DNA from: Spirosoma panaciterrae DSM 21099
GTDB taxonomy: Bacteria > Bacteroidota > Bacteroidia > Cytophagales > Spirosomataceae
Assembly: GCF_000374025.1 (NCBI RefSeq)
Contig: NZ_KB893185.1
Span: forward strand, 1 to 64,000
Direction of reading: 5' to 3'
DNA: 64,000 bases
In this document: piece by piece, positions 8,371-15,976 of the stretch
Layout: the number at the start of each line of letters is the position of its first letter
Position numbering within the stretch: the first letter of the stretch is position 1
Program-made: the position numbers and the translations under genes
Notes under the pieces: generated by a model
Database searches by the model: none
What the model was told of the DNA's origin: nothing
What the model saw: the letters and a program-made list of their open reading frames with translations, nothing else

Positions 8371-9220
8371 AGCCTGTTTAAAAATATAGCAAGGGGCTAA
8401 AAAGACAAAATCAGCCTATCTTGGGGCATGAGCCGACCAAAGCTATACCCCTCCGACCTGACTGATTCCGCCTGGAAAGTTATTGAACAAATCCTGGCCG
8501 ACAAGCGAAAGCGCAAATATTCCCTGCGTAGTTTTTTTAACGCCCTGCTTTACATCACCAAAACAGGTGGTCAAGGCGGCAAATGCCTAATGACTTACCA
8601 CCCTGGCCATTGTGCTATTACTATTTCTGGAAGTGGCGTAACAACGGTACGTGGGAAAAGCTTAACAAAGCTCTCGTTGAACGAAGGCGCAAGAAAGCTA
8701 ATCGAGAAGCCTCGCCTAGTGTGGGGGTGATTGACTCCCAAAGTGTTAAATGTAGCGAATGGGGCGTGGTACCCAAAGGCTATGACGGCTATAAAAAGAT
8801 TAACGGGCGCAAACGCCACATTGTGGTGGATACGTTAGGCTTGGTCTTAGTGGTCGTCGTCCATGCAGCTAACCTGCATGACAGTCCAGCGGCTCGGCTG
8901 GTAGTGAGTCGGTTAGCGCAGCAAGGCTTTGATCGGCTGACCAAACTCTTGGCCGATAGTGCCTACGGGAAGAAGTTGGCTTCTTGGATGAAAAAGACCT
9001 ACGGACTGATTTTAGAGGTCGTTAAAGTGAGTGAGTTGGCGGGTTTTCAGCCGGGCCGCCGGAGCGTTAGTGCCAATGCGTTGGAAAGTAGAACGGACAT
9101 TTGCCTGGATGAATTGGTCGAGACGGCTCAGCAAGGATTATGAATGCGGTGTCAACTCGCACGAATCATTCGTGTATTTATCCAACATCAATCGTATGCT
9201 CAAGCATTTTTAAACAGGCT
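8371..9220 (+). mobile_element. IS5-family insertion sequence, 850 bp, inactive copy
   Basis: Perfect 15 bp terminal inverted repeats (AGCCTGTTTAAAAAT at 8371-8385 and its complement at 9206-9220) enclose a transposase broken by two frameshifts. TAAG occurs just outside the left end and within 5 nt of the right end, a possible target duplication. The element lies between the TlpA-like and barrel genes in AT-rich DNA. Confidence 0.88.
8428..9213 (+). pseudogene. IS5-family DDE transposase, two frameshifts
   Basis: Three reading-frame pieces together give one IS5/IS427-like transposase. The N-terminal domain (MSRPKLYPSDLTDSAWKVIE) is at 8428-8575. The catalytic middle with VIDSQSVK (first Asp) and LLADSAYG (second Asp) lies in another frame to about 9050. 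The third piece has [15 protein letters not shown] (catalytic Glu) and ends at 9213. The first break is explained by loss of one T near 8574 (a Trp codon in the expected CQWRQMP stretch). The second, near 9050-9065, is another small indel. Because both breaks fall inside conserved motifs they look like decay rather than programmed frameshifting. Confidence 0.85.
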
Positions 9221-9311
9221 TTAAGTTTACATAATTGCTTTATAAAAAAAATGACAAGGTAATTACAACGGGAGAAGACTTTCAAGGATACTTAAGTAAA
9301 CAACTTAATTT

Positions 9312-9890
9312 ATGAAAACACTATTTCTTACTCTACTCTTTTTCGCGCCAGTGTCGGTTATTGCTCAAAAAAAGGCTTACGATATAGCCTTTAGTTATGG
9401 AGGCTATAACAGCCCAATCGCGTACCATAATCAGTTTTATGATACCAGAAATATCAAAAGCTATTTTTCGGCTGATTTTGATTATCATCTCACGAATCGA
9501 TGGACCATAGCCTCTGGCTTTATGAGTGGTAAATTTGGTTATTATGATAGTTTTCCCGTAAAGCTGGCCAATGGTACGTATACAGATGAACCCAACTCAA
9601 AAGGCTTTGATTTACATGGGTATGCACTGGCTAAATATGCTATACTAGCAAAACCTCGACTTAGCTTGCAAGTGGGAACCGGCGCAGGATTTTATAGTCA
9701 ACGCTTAGAATATACTTATGAGGGTAACACCTACGAGGCTTCGTATGCTGCTGAGTTTGAGGTTCCAGTCAGTGTCGAGGGATATTATTTCATGTCGGAG
9801 AAAATAGGATTTGGTCTTAAGGCTGGTTGTTTTGTCCAGCCTGAGATACGTGGGGTACATATTGGCCCTCAAATCCGATTAAGATTGTAG
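9312..9890 (+). CDS. Small outer-membrane beta-barrel protein
   Basis: A 192-residue protein with a signal peptide (MKTLFLTLLFFAPVSVIAQ). Alternating polar and aromatic strands then run to a C-terminal PEIRGVHIGPQIRLRL, the pattern of an 8-stranded outer-membrane barrel (OmpW/OmpX or porin-family type). No enzymatic motif is seen. It is AT-rich like the rest of the island and about 90 bp downstream of the IS5 copy. Role unknown. Confidence 0.7.
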   Translation: MKTLFLTLLFFAPVSVIAQKKAYDIAFSYGGYNSPIAYHNQFYDTRNIKSYFSADFDYHLTNRWTIASGFMSGKFGYYDSFPVKLANGTYTDEPNSKGFDLHGYALAKYAILAKPRLSLQVGTGAGFYSQRLEYTYEGNTYEASYAAEFEVPVSVEGYYFMSEKIGFGLKAGCFVQPEIRGVHIGPQIRLRL

Positions 9891-10216
9891 CCCATCGATT
9901 AGAATATTTCTAAGACTGATCCATTAGTCAACTATCTAGTATTTTTCCGGTATATTTTCTTTACATAAAATTAGTTCAAAAACGGATCTGGGAAATGTAT
10001 AAATTATGGCTTGCTGGATAAGTTATATTTTAGCTAGGTTAACAGTTCTGAGTGACGGATTTTACAGTTCACCGTTGCGATTCGAAATGGCAAACTACCC
10101 CACATTTGTCAAGAACAGTGGCTAAGGCAACTTAAATGGTTGTAGTGAGGTTTTTGGGCGATTTGCCTGATGTAGATAAACCAACTGTTCTTAGAATAAC
10201 CTATTATTGGCATAGT
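9891..10216. other. Non-coding AT-rich gap with a repeat copy
   Basis: No credible gene is seen in this 326 bp gap between the barrel gene and the convergent stress-protein gene. It holds the right inverted copy of the island-flanking repeat (10054-10099). Confidence 0.6.
10054..10099 (-). repeat. Right inverted copy flanking the AT-rich island
   Basis: Read on the minus strand, it gives GGTAGTTTGCCATTTCG, then AA, then TCGCAACGGTGAACTGTAAA. This mirrors 6670-6732 without the 18 nt insert. Confidence 0.65.
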
Positions 10217-11053
10217 TTAGTCGACTTTTTGATGGAAAATCATCAGAGAAATGTGCGAATAAAGCGTCATAATCTTGGTCATGCTTTTGCCAAAGAGCTT
10301 TTCTGGTAGACTGCGCTGATGCGCCGACATAACCAGCAAATCCACTTTATTTTCGGCTATATACTGGTCCAGCGTTTTTTCGATACTAGCGCCTTTGATA
10401 AGTCGAAAACGGATGCCGGGCGTACCGATTTCAGTTTTTACCTGCTGTTCAAAACGCGCCAGCGTTTTTACGGCATCAGCCGATTCATCCTTTGTAATAT
10501 GGATAACGGTAACGCTGGCGTTGAAAGCCTGCGCGATCGGCATCAGTTGTTGCAGATTGTCGATATCGCCCGGTACATAATCACTGGCATATACGATTTC
10601 TTTTACCGCTTCCAATGGTTGGTTCTCCGGTATGGCGATCACCGGGCATTTGACTTTTTCGACTACCCATGAGGTGTTGGTGCCAAAAAGATTCCCTTCC
10701 AGTCGGCTGCCCGATCCTTGTGTACCCATCACAATAAGATCGATCCCCCTTTCGGTTACCAGACGGAGCATTTCCTCATGGAATTCAGTATCGCTGCTAA
10801 CAAATTCAGTCGTTGCCAAGGTGCTGCCGCCGACATGGGCATACAAGTCTTTCAGCTTTTGGTCGGTATGCTCTTTTAGCGTACGTAACTCACGATCAAA
10901 TGAGTTGGCCGATACATAGGCGCTCGTATGATGGGTATGGTACGAGTGAAATACGATGAGTCGGGCCTGTCGTTTTTCTGCCAGGTTACTGGCAAAATGC
11001 AAGGCGTTTTCTGAATTTTTCGAGAAATCGATCGGTACTAGAATGGTTTCCAT
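10217..11053 (-). CDS. Universal stress protein, two Usp domains
   Basis: A 278-residue tandem UspA protein. Domain 1 (about 1-145) starts METILVPIDFSKNSENAL and has a nucleotide-binding-type GTQGSGSRLEGNLFGTNTSWV loop region followed by CPVIAIPE. Domain 2 (about 150-278) keeps the fold but has a degenerate loop (MSAHQRSLPEKLFGKS). Such proteins bind ATP and respond to stress or energy limitation in the cytoplasm. It stands alone, 111 bp from the end of the transporter gene upstream of it on the same strand. Confidence 0.92.
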   Translation of the reverse strand: METILVPIDFSKNSENALHFASNLAEKRQARLIVFHSYHTHHTSAYVSANSFDRELRTLKEHTDQKLKDLYAHVGGSTLATTEFVSSDTEFHEEMLRLVTERGIDLIVMGTQGSGSRLEGNLFGTNTSWVVEKVKCPVIAIPENQPLEAVKEIVYASDYVPGDIDNLQQLMPIAQAFNASVTVIHITKDESADAVKTLARFEQQVKTEIGTPGIRFRLIKGASIEKTLDQYIAENKVDLLVMSAHQRSLPEKLFGKSMTKIMTLYSHISLMIFHQKVD

Positions 11054-11164
11054 GATAAGATTACAACGCTTTTTGGACGCTGATTAGTCAACCGTAAAAG
11101 TACAAGGAGCGATTTTTTAAGGGTTGATCTTGGTCATGTATCGGCATGAGAATCACCTTCTGTG

Positions 11165-12463
11165 TTACCGAATCTTTTTCGACGAAATGTACAGGGTCAT
11201 GATGCCAGCGAAGATGGTCGGGACCGCATAAATCAGAAAGTTGGTGACCATCGATAGCCCCATGCCAATCAGTACCCCACCCACAGCTGGCCCGATAATA
11301 CCCCCCAGCCGACCAATGCCAATGGACCAGCCAACCCCCGTTGTGCGAAACTCCGTCGGATACAGTCGGGCGGCTACGGCATACAAACCGACAAAGCCCC
11401 CCTGAATGCCGAAGCCCAGCAGTCCGAACAGAAGCAATAGCAGTGATGAACCCATAAACAATCCGAAAATAGCCATTAATACGCCCGTCATGATCAGGAA
11501 GATACCGATGGTTTTTTTGAGTCCAACCCGGCTCGAAAAATAGCCCTGTGTCATGATGCCAAAAAAGGCACCTATGTTAAATACCGTTCCGGCATAAATG
11601 GCTAATTCGATGGAAAGACCTGCGTTGGAAGCAAGTTTCGGAATCCAGCTTGTCAGGAAATACAGGGTGGCAAAGGCCAGAAACAGAGCAATCCACAACT
11701 GAATCGTCGGGGTTTTGTACTCGCCATCCAGAACCGACCTAAGCGGAATGCCCTGCCGTCGGGTGGGTTTGGGAGGCAATACCGACAGTGTGCTCATGCG
11801 CATCCGATCCAGAATCACATTGGCCTTCACCAGCGCATCGGTCGGTTGCGACTTCAGATAAAATTCCAGCGATTCGGTCAGAAAAAACTGAATAATGGGA
11901 AGGGCGACCAGTGTCGAGATACCCGCCAGTTGAAACATCGTTTGCCAACCCGATTCTGGAATGACTCGAGCCGCCACCAATCCCGACAAAACGGCCCCGA
12001 CCGGATACCCTCCGATGGCGAAACTTACCCAGAAATCTTTGGTTTTGTCGGGCGTGTATTCGGCTGCCAGCGCTGCCGTACTGGCCAGCATACTACCAAT
12101 GCCTAAGCCACTCACGAAGCGGAAGCCAATTAGATGAATTACAGATGTGGCCTGGGCTGTCATATAAATGCTAAAACCCATCATGGCCGCACTGATCAGG
12201 ATCATGGTTTTTCGACCCAGACTGTCGGCAAATGGAGCCAGCAGCAACGCACCGAAGGTCATCCCGAATAAGCCCGAACTAAACACAATACCCAGCGCTT
12301 CGGGGCTGGAATTCCAGCCTTTGGCAATGGCCGGTGCCGCATACGAAATCACCATCACGTCCATACCGTCGAGCATGTTCATCAGAAAGCAGATCAACAC
12401 CGTCGTGTATTGCAGCCGTGTAAAAGGTTGTTGGTCAAGCAGGGTTTTAGGGCTAACGTCCAT
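11165..12463 (-). CDS. MFS transporter, aromatic acid:H+ symporter (AAHS/PcaK) type
   Basis: A 432-residue major-facilitator protein with 12 predicted membrane segments. The first segment carries LDGMDVMVISYAAPAI, matching the conserved D-G-x-D of the AAHS subfamily, and the loop between segments 2 and 3 has FADSLGRKTMI, the MFS signature. The family imports 4-hydroxybenzoate, protocatechuate or related acids with protons. It is the last gene of the long minus-strand aromatic catabolism cluster, so uptake of its substrates is the likely job. Exact substrate is inferred. Confidence 0.88.
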   Translation of the reverse strand: MDVSPKTLLDQQPFTRLQYTTVLICFLMNMLDGMDVMVISYAAPAIAKGWNSSPEALGIVFSSGLFGMTFGALLLAPFADSLGRKTMILISAAMMGFSIYMTAQATSVIHLIGFRFVSGLGIGSMLASTAALAAEYTPDKTKDFWVSFAIGGYPVGAVLSGLVAARVIPESGWQTMFQLAGISTLVALPIIQFFLTESLEFYLKSQPTDALVKANVILDRMRMSTLSVLPPKPTRRQGIPLRSVLDGEYKTPTIQLWIALFLAFATLYFLTSWIPKLASNAGLSIELAIYAGTVFNIGAFFGIMTQGYFSSRVGLKKTIGIFLIMTGVLMAIFGLFMGSSLLLLLFGLLGFGIQGGFVGLYAVAARLYPTEFRTTGVGWSIGIGRLGGIIGPAVGGVLIGMGLSMVTNFLIYAVPTIFAGIMTLYISSKKIR

Positions 12464-12520
12464 TGATCTAAGGGTTTTAGGAGCTATGAGGTCGGTACTT
12501 TGGGTAATTCTTTTCTTGAT

Positions 12521-12548
12521 CCGTGGTCTGTGTCCTCGCAGGCCACGG
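12521..12548. repeat. Imperfect hairpin upstream of the MFS gene
   Basis: CCGTGG at 12521 and CCACGG ending at 12548 pair, extended by CTG/CAG with two mismatches, giving about 12 bp arms. It fills part of the 94 bp gap between the amidohydrolase stop and the MFS start. Confidence 0.5.
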
Positions 12549-12557
12549 AGAACGAGA

Positions 12558-13424
12558 TTACGTTAAGCCTAATAATTTGATGGCATTCTCTTTCAGAATC
12601 AGCGGTTTGACTTCGTCGCGGAAACCAGCTTCATGGAAGTCCTTGATCCAGCGTTCGGGGGTAATCAGCGGAAAATCTGTACCGAACAGCATCCGATCTT
12701 TCAGTAAGGTATTGGCATACTGCACCAATTGCTTCGGGAAATACTTGGGCGACCAGCCACTGAGATCGATGTAAATATTCGGTTTGTGCATAGCCACGGA
12801 AAGGGCTTCATCCTGCCAGGGCCAGCTTGGGTGCGCAATGATGATGGGATTGTCGGGGAAATCGATGGCTACGTCGTCCAGATGAATTGGATTGGAGTAT
12901 TCCAGTCGAAGCCCTCCACCCCCGCGTACGCCCGAACCAAAACCCGAATGCCCCGAATGAAACAACATCGGCAGTTTGTATTCGGCAATGACTTCGTAGA
13001 GATGATATGCCATCCGGTCGTTGGGGTAAAAGCCCTGCACTGTCGGGTGAAATTTAAACCCTTTAATGCCGTGATTTTCAATCAGATTTCGGGCTTCACG
13101 AGCACCCATACGGCCTTTGTGCGGGTCGATACTCGCAAAAGCAATCATCACATCCGGATTGTTACGGGCCCCTTCGGCTACTTCTTCATTCGGAATCCGG
13201 CGTTTGCCCACGTTAAACTCCGAATCGACCGTAAACATGACGAAGGCCATATTCTGCGCCCGGTAATAATCGGCCGTTTCCTGAATGGTTGGGCGCTTAT
13301 CCGATTTGAAATATTTGGCAAATGCTTCATCAAGCTCGGGACGAAAATCATCATGCGGATGCCAGCAGGAAGCTTCAGCATGCGTATGGACGTCGATGGC
13401 GATAATTTTACTAGTATCGATCAT
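12558..13424 (-). CDS. Amidohydrolase-family protein (ACMSD-like, Amidohydro_2)
   Basis: A 288-residue TIM-barrel metal enzyme. Metal-binding motifs are visible: H13-x-H15 (DVHTHAE), HSGHSGF near residue 156, HPSWPW near 199 and the final Asp in LFGTDFPLITPERW. Relatives include decarboxylases and hydrolases of aromatic acids or their ring-cleavage products. Placement between the aromatic acid transporter and the exported hydrolase in the pca cluster suggests such a role, but the substrate cannot be named. The start codon is 1 nt from an inverted-repeat hairpin. Confidence 0.85.
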   Translation of the reverse strand: MIDTSKIIAIDVHTHAEASCWHPHDDFRPELDEAFAKYFKSDKRPTIQETADYYRAQNMAFVMFTVDSEFNVGKRRIPNEEVAEGARNNPDVMIAFASIDPHKGRMGAREARNLIENHGIKGFKFHPTVQGFYPNDRMAYHLYEVIAEYKLPMLFHSGHSGFGSGVRGGGGLRLEYSNPIHLDDVAIDFPDNPIIIAHPSWPWQDEALSVAMHKPNIYIDLSGWSPKYFPKQLVQYANTLLKDRMLFGTDFPLITPERWIKDFHEAGFRDEVKPLILKENAIKLLGLT

Positions 13425-13425
13425 A

Positions 13426-13491
13426 TTAAAGAGTGAATGAGCGAAAGAGTGAATGAGTGAAAGATGCGTTAGCCACTCTTTCGCTCTTTAA
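13426..13491. repeat. Intergenic hairpin of the GAAAGAGTG/GAAAGAGCG word family
   Basis: TTAAAGAG...GCGAAAGAGTG on the left pairs with CACTCTTTCGCTCTTTAA (13474-13491) on the right. It fills the gap exactly: the stop codon of the upstream hydrolase (13488-13490) lies in one arm, and the amidohydrolase ATG (13424) is 1 nt beyond the other. The same words occur at 1347-1380 and 20400-20489. Confidence 0.8.
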
Positions 13492-14615
13492 TTTACAAAG
13501 CCTGCGGCTGGTTTATGGCCTGTTTTGACCCAACTTCTGAGCGCGTCGAAAGCTTGAGCAGTTTGTGCCGGGGTAAACTGGCAATGGCCGCGTCCGTTGG
13601 TGTATTTGACCGTGAACAAAGCGTCTTTCTGCTGCTGATGCACCATGTTCTCGAAGTTGACAACCCCGTAGGTGGGTGGAATTAACTGGTCGTATAGGGT
13701 GTGCATCAGCAGTACGGGTTTATTGATGTTGCCCGTCCGGTCGTATTTGGCAAAGATGGTGTTTGGATTTGCTGTTGCCGCCAGCCGTTCGGCTTTCTGA
13801 TTGACTTCCAGGTTGTTCGGGAAACCGCTGTAAACGGTATTGGTATTGTCGAACGGATTTCCTTTGGCTTTCTGGGCCAGATCGCGGAGGACGTTTTCGT
13901 TGAAGAACAGCGAAATAGGCAGGTCGTCGAGTTGTAAATCGAAGCGTTTAGCAAAGGCAACGGCCAACACCGAATCTTTAGCCAGGATCGCCGTCCGAAT
14001 GGCTTTCGCTTTCGCCACCATAGCCTGTATAGGTTGCGCCTGATAGGGTTTCGACAGGTCGAAAATGTCGGTTAGAGAGGTTACGATGCCCGGGAATAAT
14101 CCGTTGAACGTGGCATACATATCGTACTCTTTCCGGCATTGTAGATACGGTCGGCTCGATAGCGGACAGAGAGGCAATCCACCGTTGTAGTTCGCGCCAA
14201 AGTTTTCGATAGTAGCCACCGTGACTCCACCCCCCATCGAATGCCCAACCATAAAGGTCGAATCGGGTTTGCCGTAGGTTTTGACAAAGAGCTTTCGTAA
14301 GGCTTCGGTATCATCCACGCCCTGCGGTAGCGCAAAACCCTGATACTGGTAATCCGATGCAGCCACGGCAAATCCTCGTTCCAGAAAGGGCTTCATGCTA
14401 TTAGCAAAGCCCGGATTCTGACTCTGTAAGGGTCGTGCGCCCATAAACTCGTAACCATGCGCATACATGACAAGCTTCCCTTTCCAGTTTTGCGGAAATA
14501 GAATCATATACCGCGCTCCATCAATGCGGCCCGAATCGACTTTCGCTACCAGCGTCTGGGCGAATGATTGGGTCGTGAGGGTTAGAATTACGAGTAGGTT
14601 TAGGAGTGTTTTCAT
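13488..14615 (-). CDS. Exported alpha/beta hydrolase (esterase-like)
   Basis: Starting at the ATG at 14615 gives 375 residues with a clean signal peptide (MKTLLNLLVILTLTTQSFAQ). A longer reading to 14678 adds 21 residues that are only the translated neighbouring hairpin. The nucleophile is S126 in GHSMGGG; HGYEFMG near residue 53 forms the oxyanion region, D and H near the end (LYDQLIPP and GRGHCQF) complete a plausible triad. It likely acts in the periplasm or outside. In this cluster it may release hydroxycinnamate or hydroxybenzoate from esters; that is inference. Confidence 0.82.
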   Translation of the reverse strand: MKTLLNLLVILTLTTQSFAQTLVAKVDSGRIDGARYMILFPQNWKGKLVMYAHGYEFMGARPLQSQNPGFANSMKPFLERGFAVAASDYQYQGFALPQGVDDTEALRKLFVKTYGKPDSTFMVGHSMGGGVTVATIENFGANYNGGLPLCPLSSRPYLQCRKEYDMYATFNGLFPGIVTSLTDIFDLSKPYQAQPIQAMVAKAKAIRTAILAKDSVLAVAFAKRFDLQLDDLPISLFFNENVLRDLAQKAKGNPFDNTNTVYSGFPNNLEVNQKAERLAATANPNTIFAKYDRTGNINKPVLLMHTLYDQLIPPTYGVVNFENMVHQQQKDALFTVKYTNGRGHCQFTPAQTAQAFDALRSWVKTGHKPAAGFVN

Positions 14616-14631
14616 AGTTTCTATAAACTCT

Positions 14632-14715
14632 TTTTTGTCATCCCGAGGAACGAGGGATCTTCGTGCGAGCCGATACAATTACCCGAAGATCCCTCGTTCC
14701 TCGGGATGACAAAAA
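14632..14715. repeat. Perfect 32 bp inverted repeat, GTCATCCCGAGGAACGAGGG family
   Basis: Arms 14632-14663 and 14684-14715 are exact complements around a 20 nt loop. The element occupies the gap between the MetE-like stop (14723) and the hydrolase start (14615). I recall this word as common in Bacteroidota intergenic DNA. Confidence 0.9.
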
Positions 14716-14722
14716 GCCATTG

Positions 14723-15832
14723 TTACGCGGTTCCCCAGACTTTTCGGGCGGTATTGACGACCAGTTCAATTTTGCGCCATTGGTCGTCATACGTCAGATC
14801 GTTGCCGTGGTGCGTTGACGAGAAGCCGCATTGCGGGCTTACGCAAAGGTTATCCAAAGGCATATAGTGGGCGGCTTCATCGATGCGTTTGCAGAGGTCG
14901 TCTATGTCTTCCATCTCCCGTACTTTGGATGAAATGATACCCAACACCACCATCTTGTCTTTCGGAACAAACCGTAATGGGGCAAAATCGCCGGAGCGCT
15001 CGTCATCGTATTCGAGGAAATAGGCATCGACGTTGATTTCGTTGAACAGCACTTCGGCCACCGGCTCGTAGCCTCCTTCGGCAAACCAGGTGCTGCGGTA
15101 ATTGCCCCGGCACAGGTGAATGCCTACCGTCAGATCGTCGGGTCGCCCATCGATCACGGAATTGATCAACGCTGCATAGGTTTTGGGGAGCAGATTTGGG
15201 TCTTCGCCCCGCTCGATAGCCGCAGCCCGCATCTTGGGGTCACAGAGGTACGCCAGGTTCGTATCGTCCAGTTGCAGATACCGCAGACCCGCCTGATACA
15301 GATGGTCGATTTCTTCCCGGTAGGCCGCCGACAGGTCGTGGAAAAACTCGTCCATATCAGGATACGATTCGATGTCGATGGATTTCCGGCCACCCCGAAA
15401 GTGAATCATCGTGGGCGACGGAATCGAAACTTTGGGTGTTTGGGTCGTCACGGATTTCAGGAAGTTGAAATCGGCTACCTGAATGTCTTTAACGTGTTTG
15501 AGCTTGCCCGTTACACTAAGTACGGGCGGTTTGAATCCATCTTCGGCCACCTTCGCGTTTGGATTGGCTTCGATGCCACCCGTTACCGAAACCCCGGCCA
15601 GTTCTTTCAGGAAGTCGAGGTGGAAGTAATCCCGGCGGAACTCGCCATCGGTAATCGAGCGCATGCCGGTCGATTCCAGTTTTTTAACGGTTTCGGCAAT
15701 GGCGGCATCTTCAATGGCACGTAGCTCATCGGCCGTAATCTCGCCTTTTTTCCATTTCAGGCGGTTTTCTTTCACTTCGGGGGTTCGCAGCAGGCTACCC
15801 ACATGGTCGGCACGAAAAGGAGGAGTTTTCAT
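14723..15832 (-). CDS. MetE-like (cobalamin-independent methionine synthase II) methyltransferase
   Basis: A 369-residue protein of the UROD/MetE barrel superfamily, the short YxjG/YxjH-like type without the N-terminal half of MetE. Start PPFRADHVGSLLR is the usual hallmark. Zinc ligands look intact: H239 and C241 in GIHLCRGN, E274 and C335 in VSPQCGFSS. Full MetE transfers a methyl group from methyl-folate to homocysteine. The short forms use various methyl donors and thiols. Its place right after the feruloyl-CoA synthetase-like gene suggests a link to methoxy-group metabolism, which is inference. A methionine salvage role is the alternative. Confidence 0.85.
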   Translation of the reverse strand: MKTPPFRADHVGSLLRTPEVKENRLKWKKGEITADELRAIEDAAIAETVKKLESTGMRSITDGEFRRDYFHLDFLKELAGVSVTGGIEANPNAKVAEDGFKPPVLSVTGKLKHVKDIQVADFNFLKSVTTQTPKVSIPSPTMIHFRGGRKSIDIESYPDMDEFFHDLSAAYREEIDHLYQAGLRYLQLDDTNLAYLCDPKMRAAAIERGEDPNLLPKTYAALINSVIDGRPDDLTVGIHLCRGNYRSTWFAEGGYEPVAEVLFNEINVDAYFLEYDDERSGDFAPLRFVPKDKMVVLGIISSKVREMEDIDDLCKRIDEAAHYMPLDNLCVSPQCGFSSTHHGNDLTYDDQWRKIELVVNTARKVWGTA

Positions 15833-15877
15833 TCAGTACTAGGGTTTAAAAAATAAAGTAGGTTGGTAAATTAGTTA

Positions 15878-15951
15878 AACCGCGAGGGCGCAAAGGCGCT
15901 AAGAATGCACTTCTAATTTATAATTCTTTGCGTCTTCGCGTCCTGGCGGTT
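15878..15951. repeat. Imperfect 29 bp inverted repeat, GGCGCAAAGGCGC family
   Basis: Arms 15878-15906 and 15923-15951 pair with five mismatches spaced every four bases, leaving triplet-like blocks matched. It lies between the ligase stop (15977) and the MetE-like start (15832). Confidence 0.8.
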
Positions 15952-15976
15952 ACTCTCTATAGGTTGGTTTTCTGGT

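Noticed and set aside
8575..8585. Programmed frameshift in the IS5 transposase
   Set aside because: No slippery heptamer is seen, and the break is explained by one lost T in a conserved Trp codon.
12729..13436. A 235-residue plus-strand reading frame across the amidohydrolase
   Set aside because: It is antisense to a well-supported metal hydrolase and shows no family motif; composition fits a shadow frame.
14616..14678. N-terminal extension of the exported hydrolase
   Set aside because: The extra 21 residues are the translated hairpin arm; a signal peptide starts at 14615.
15116..15724. A 202-residue plus-strand frame over the MetE-like gene
   Set aside because: Opposite to a gene with clear zinc ligands; no recognisable domain.
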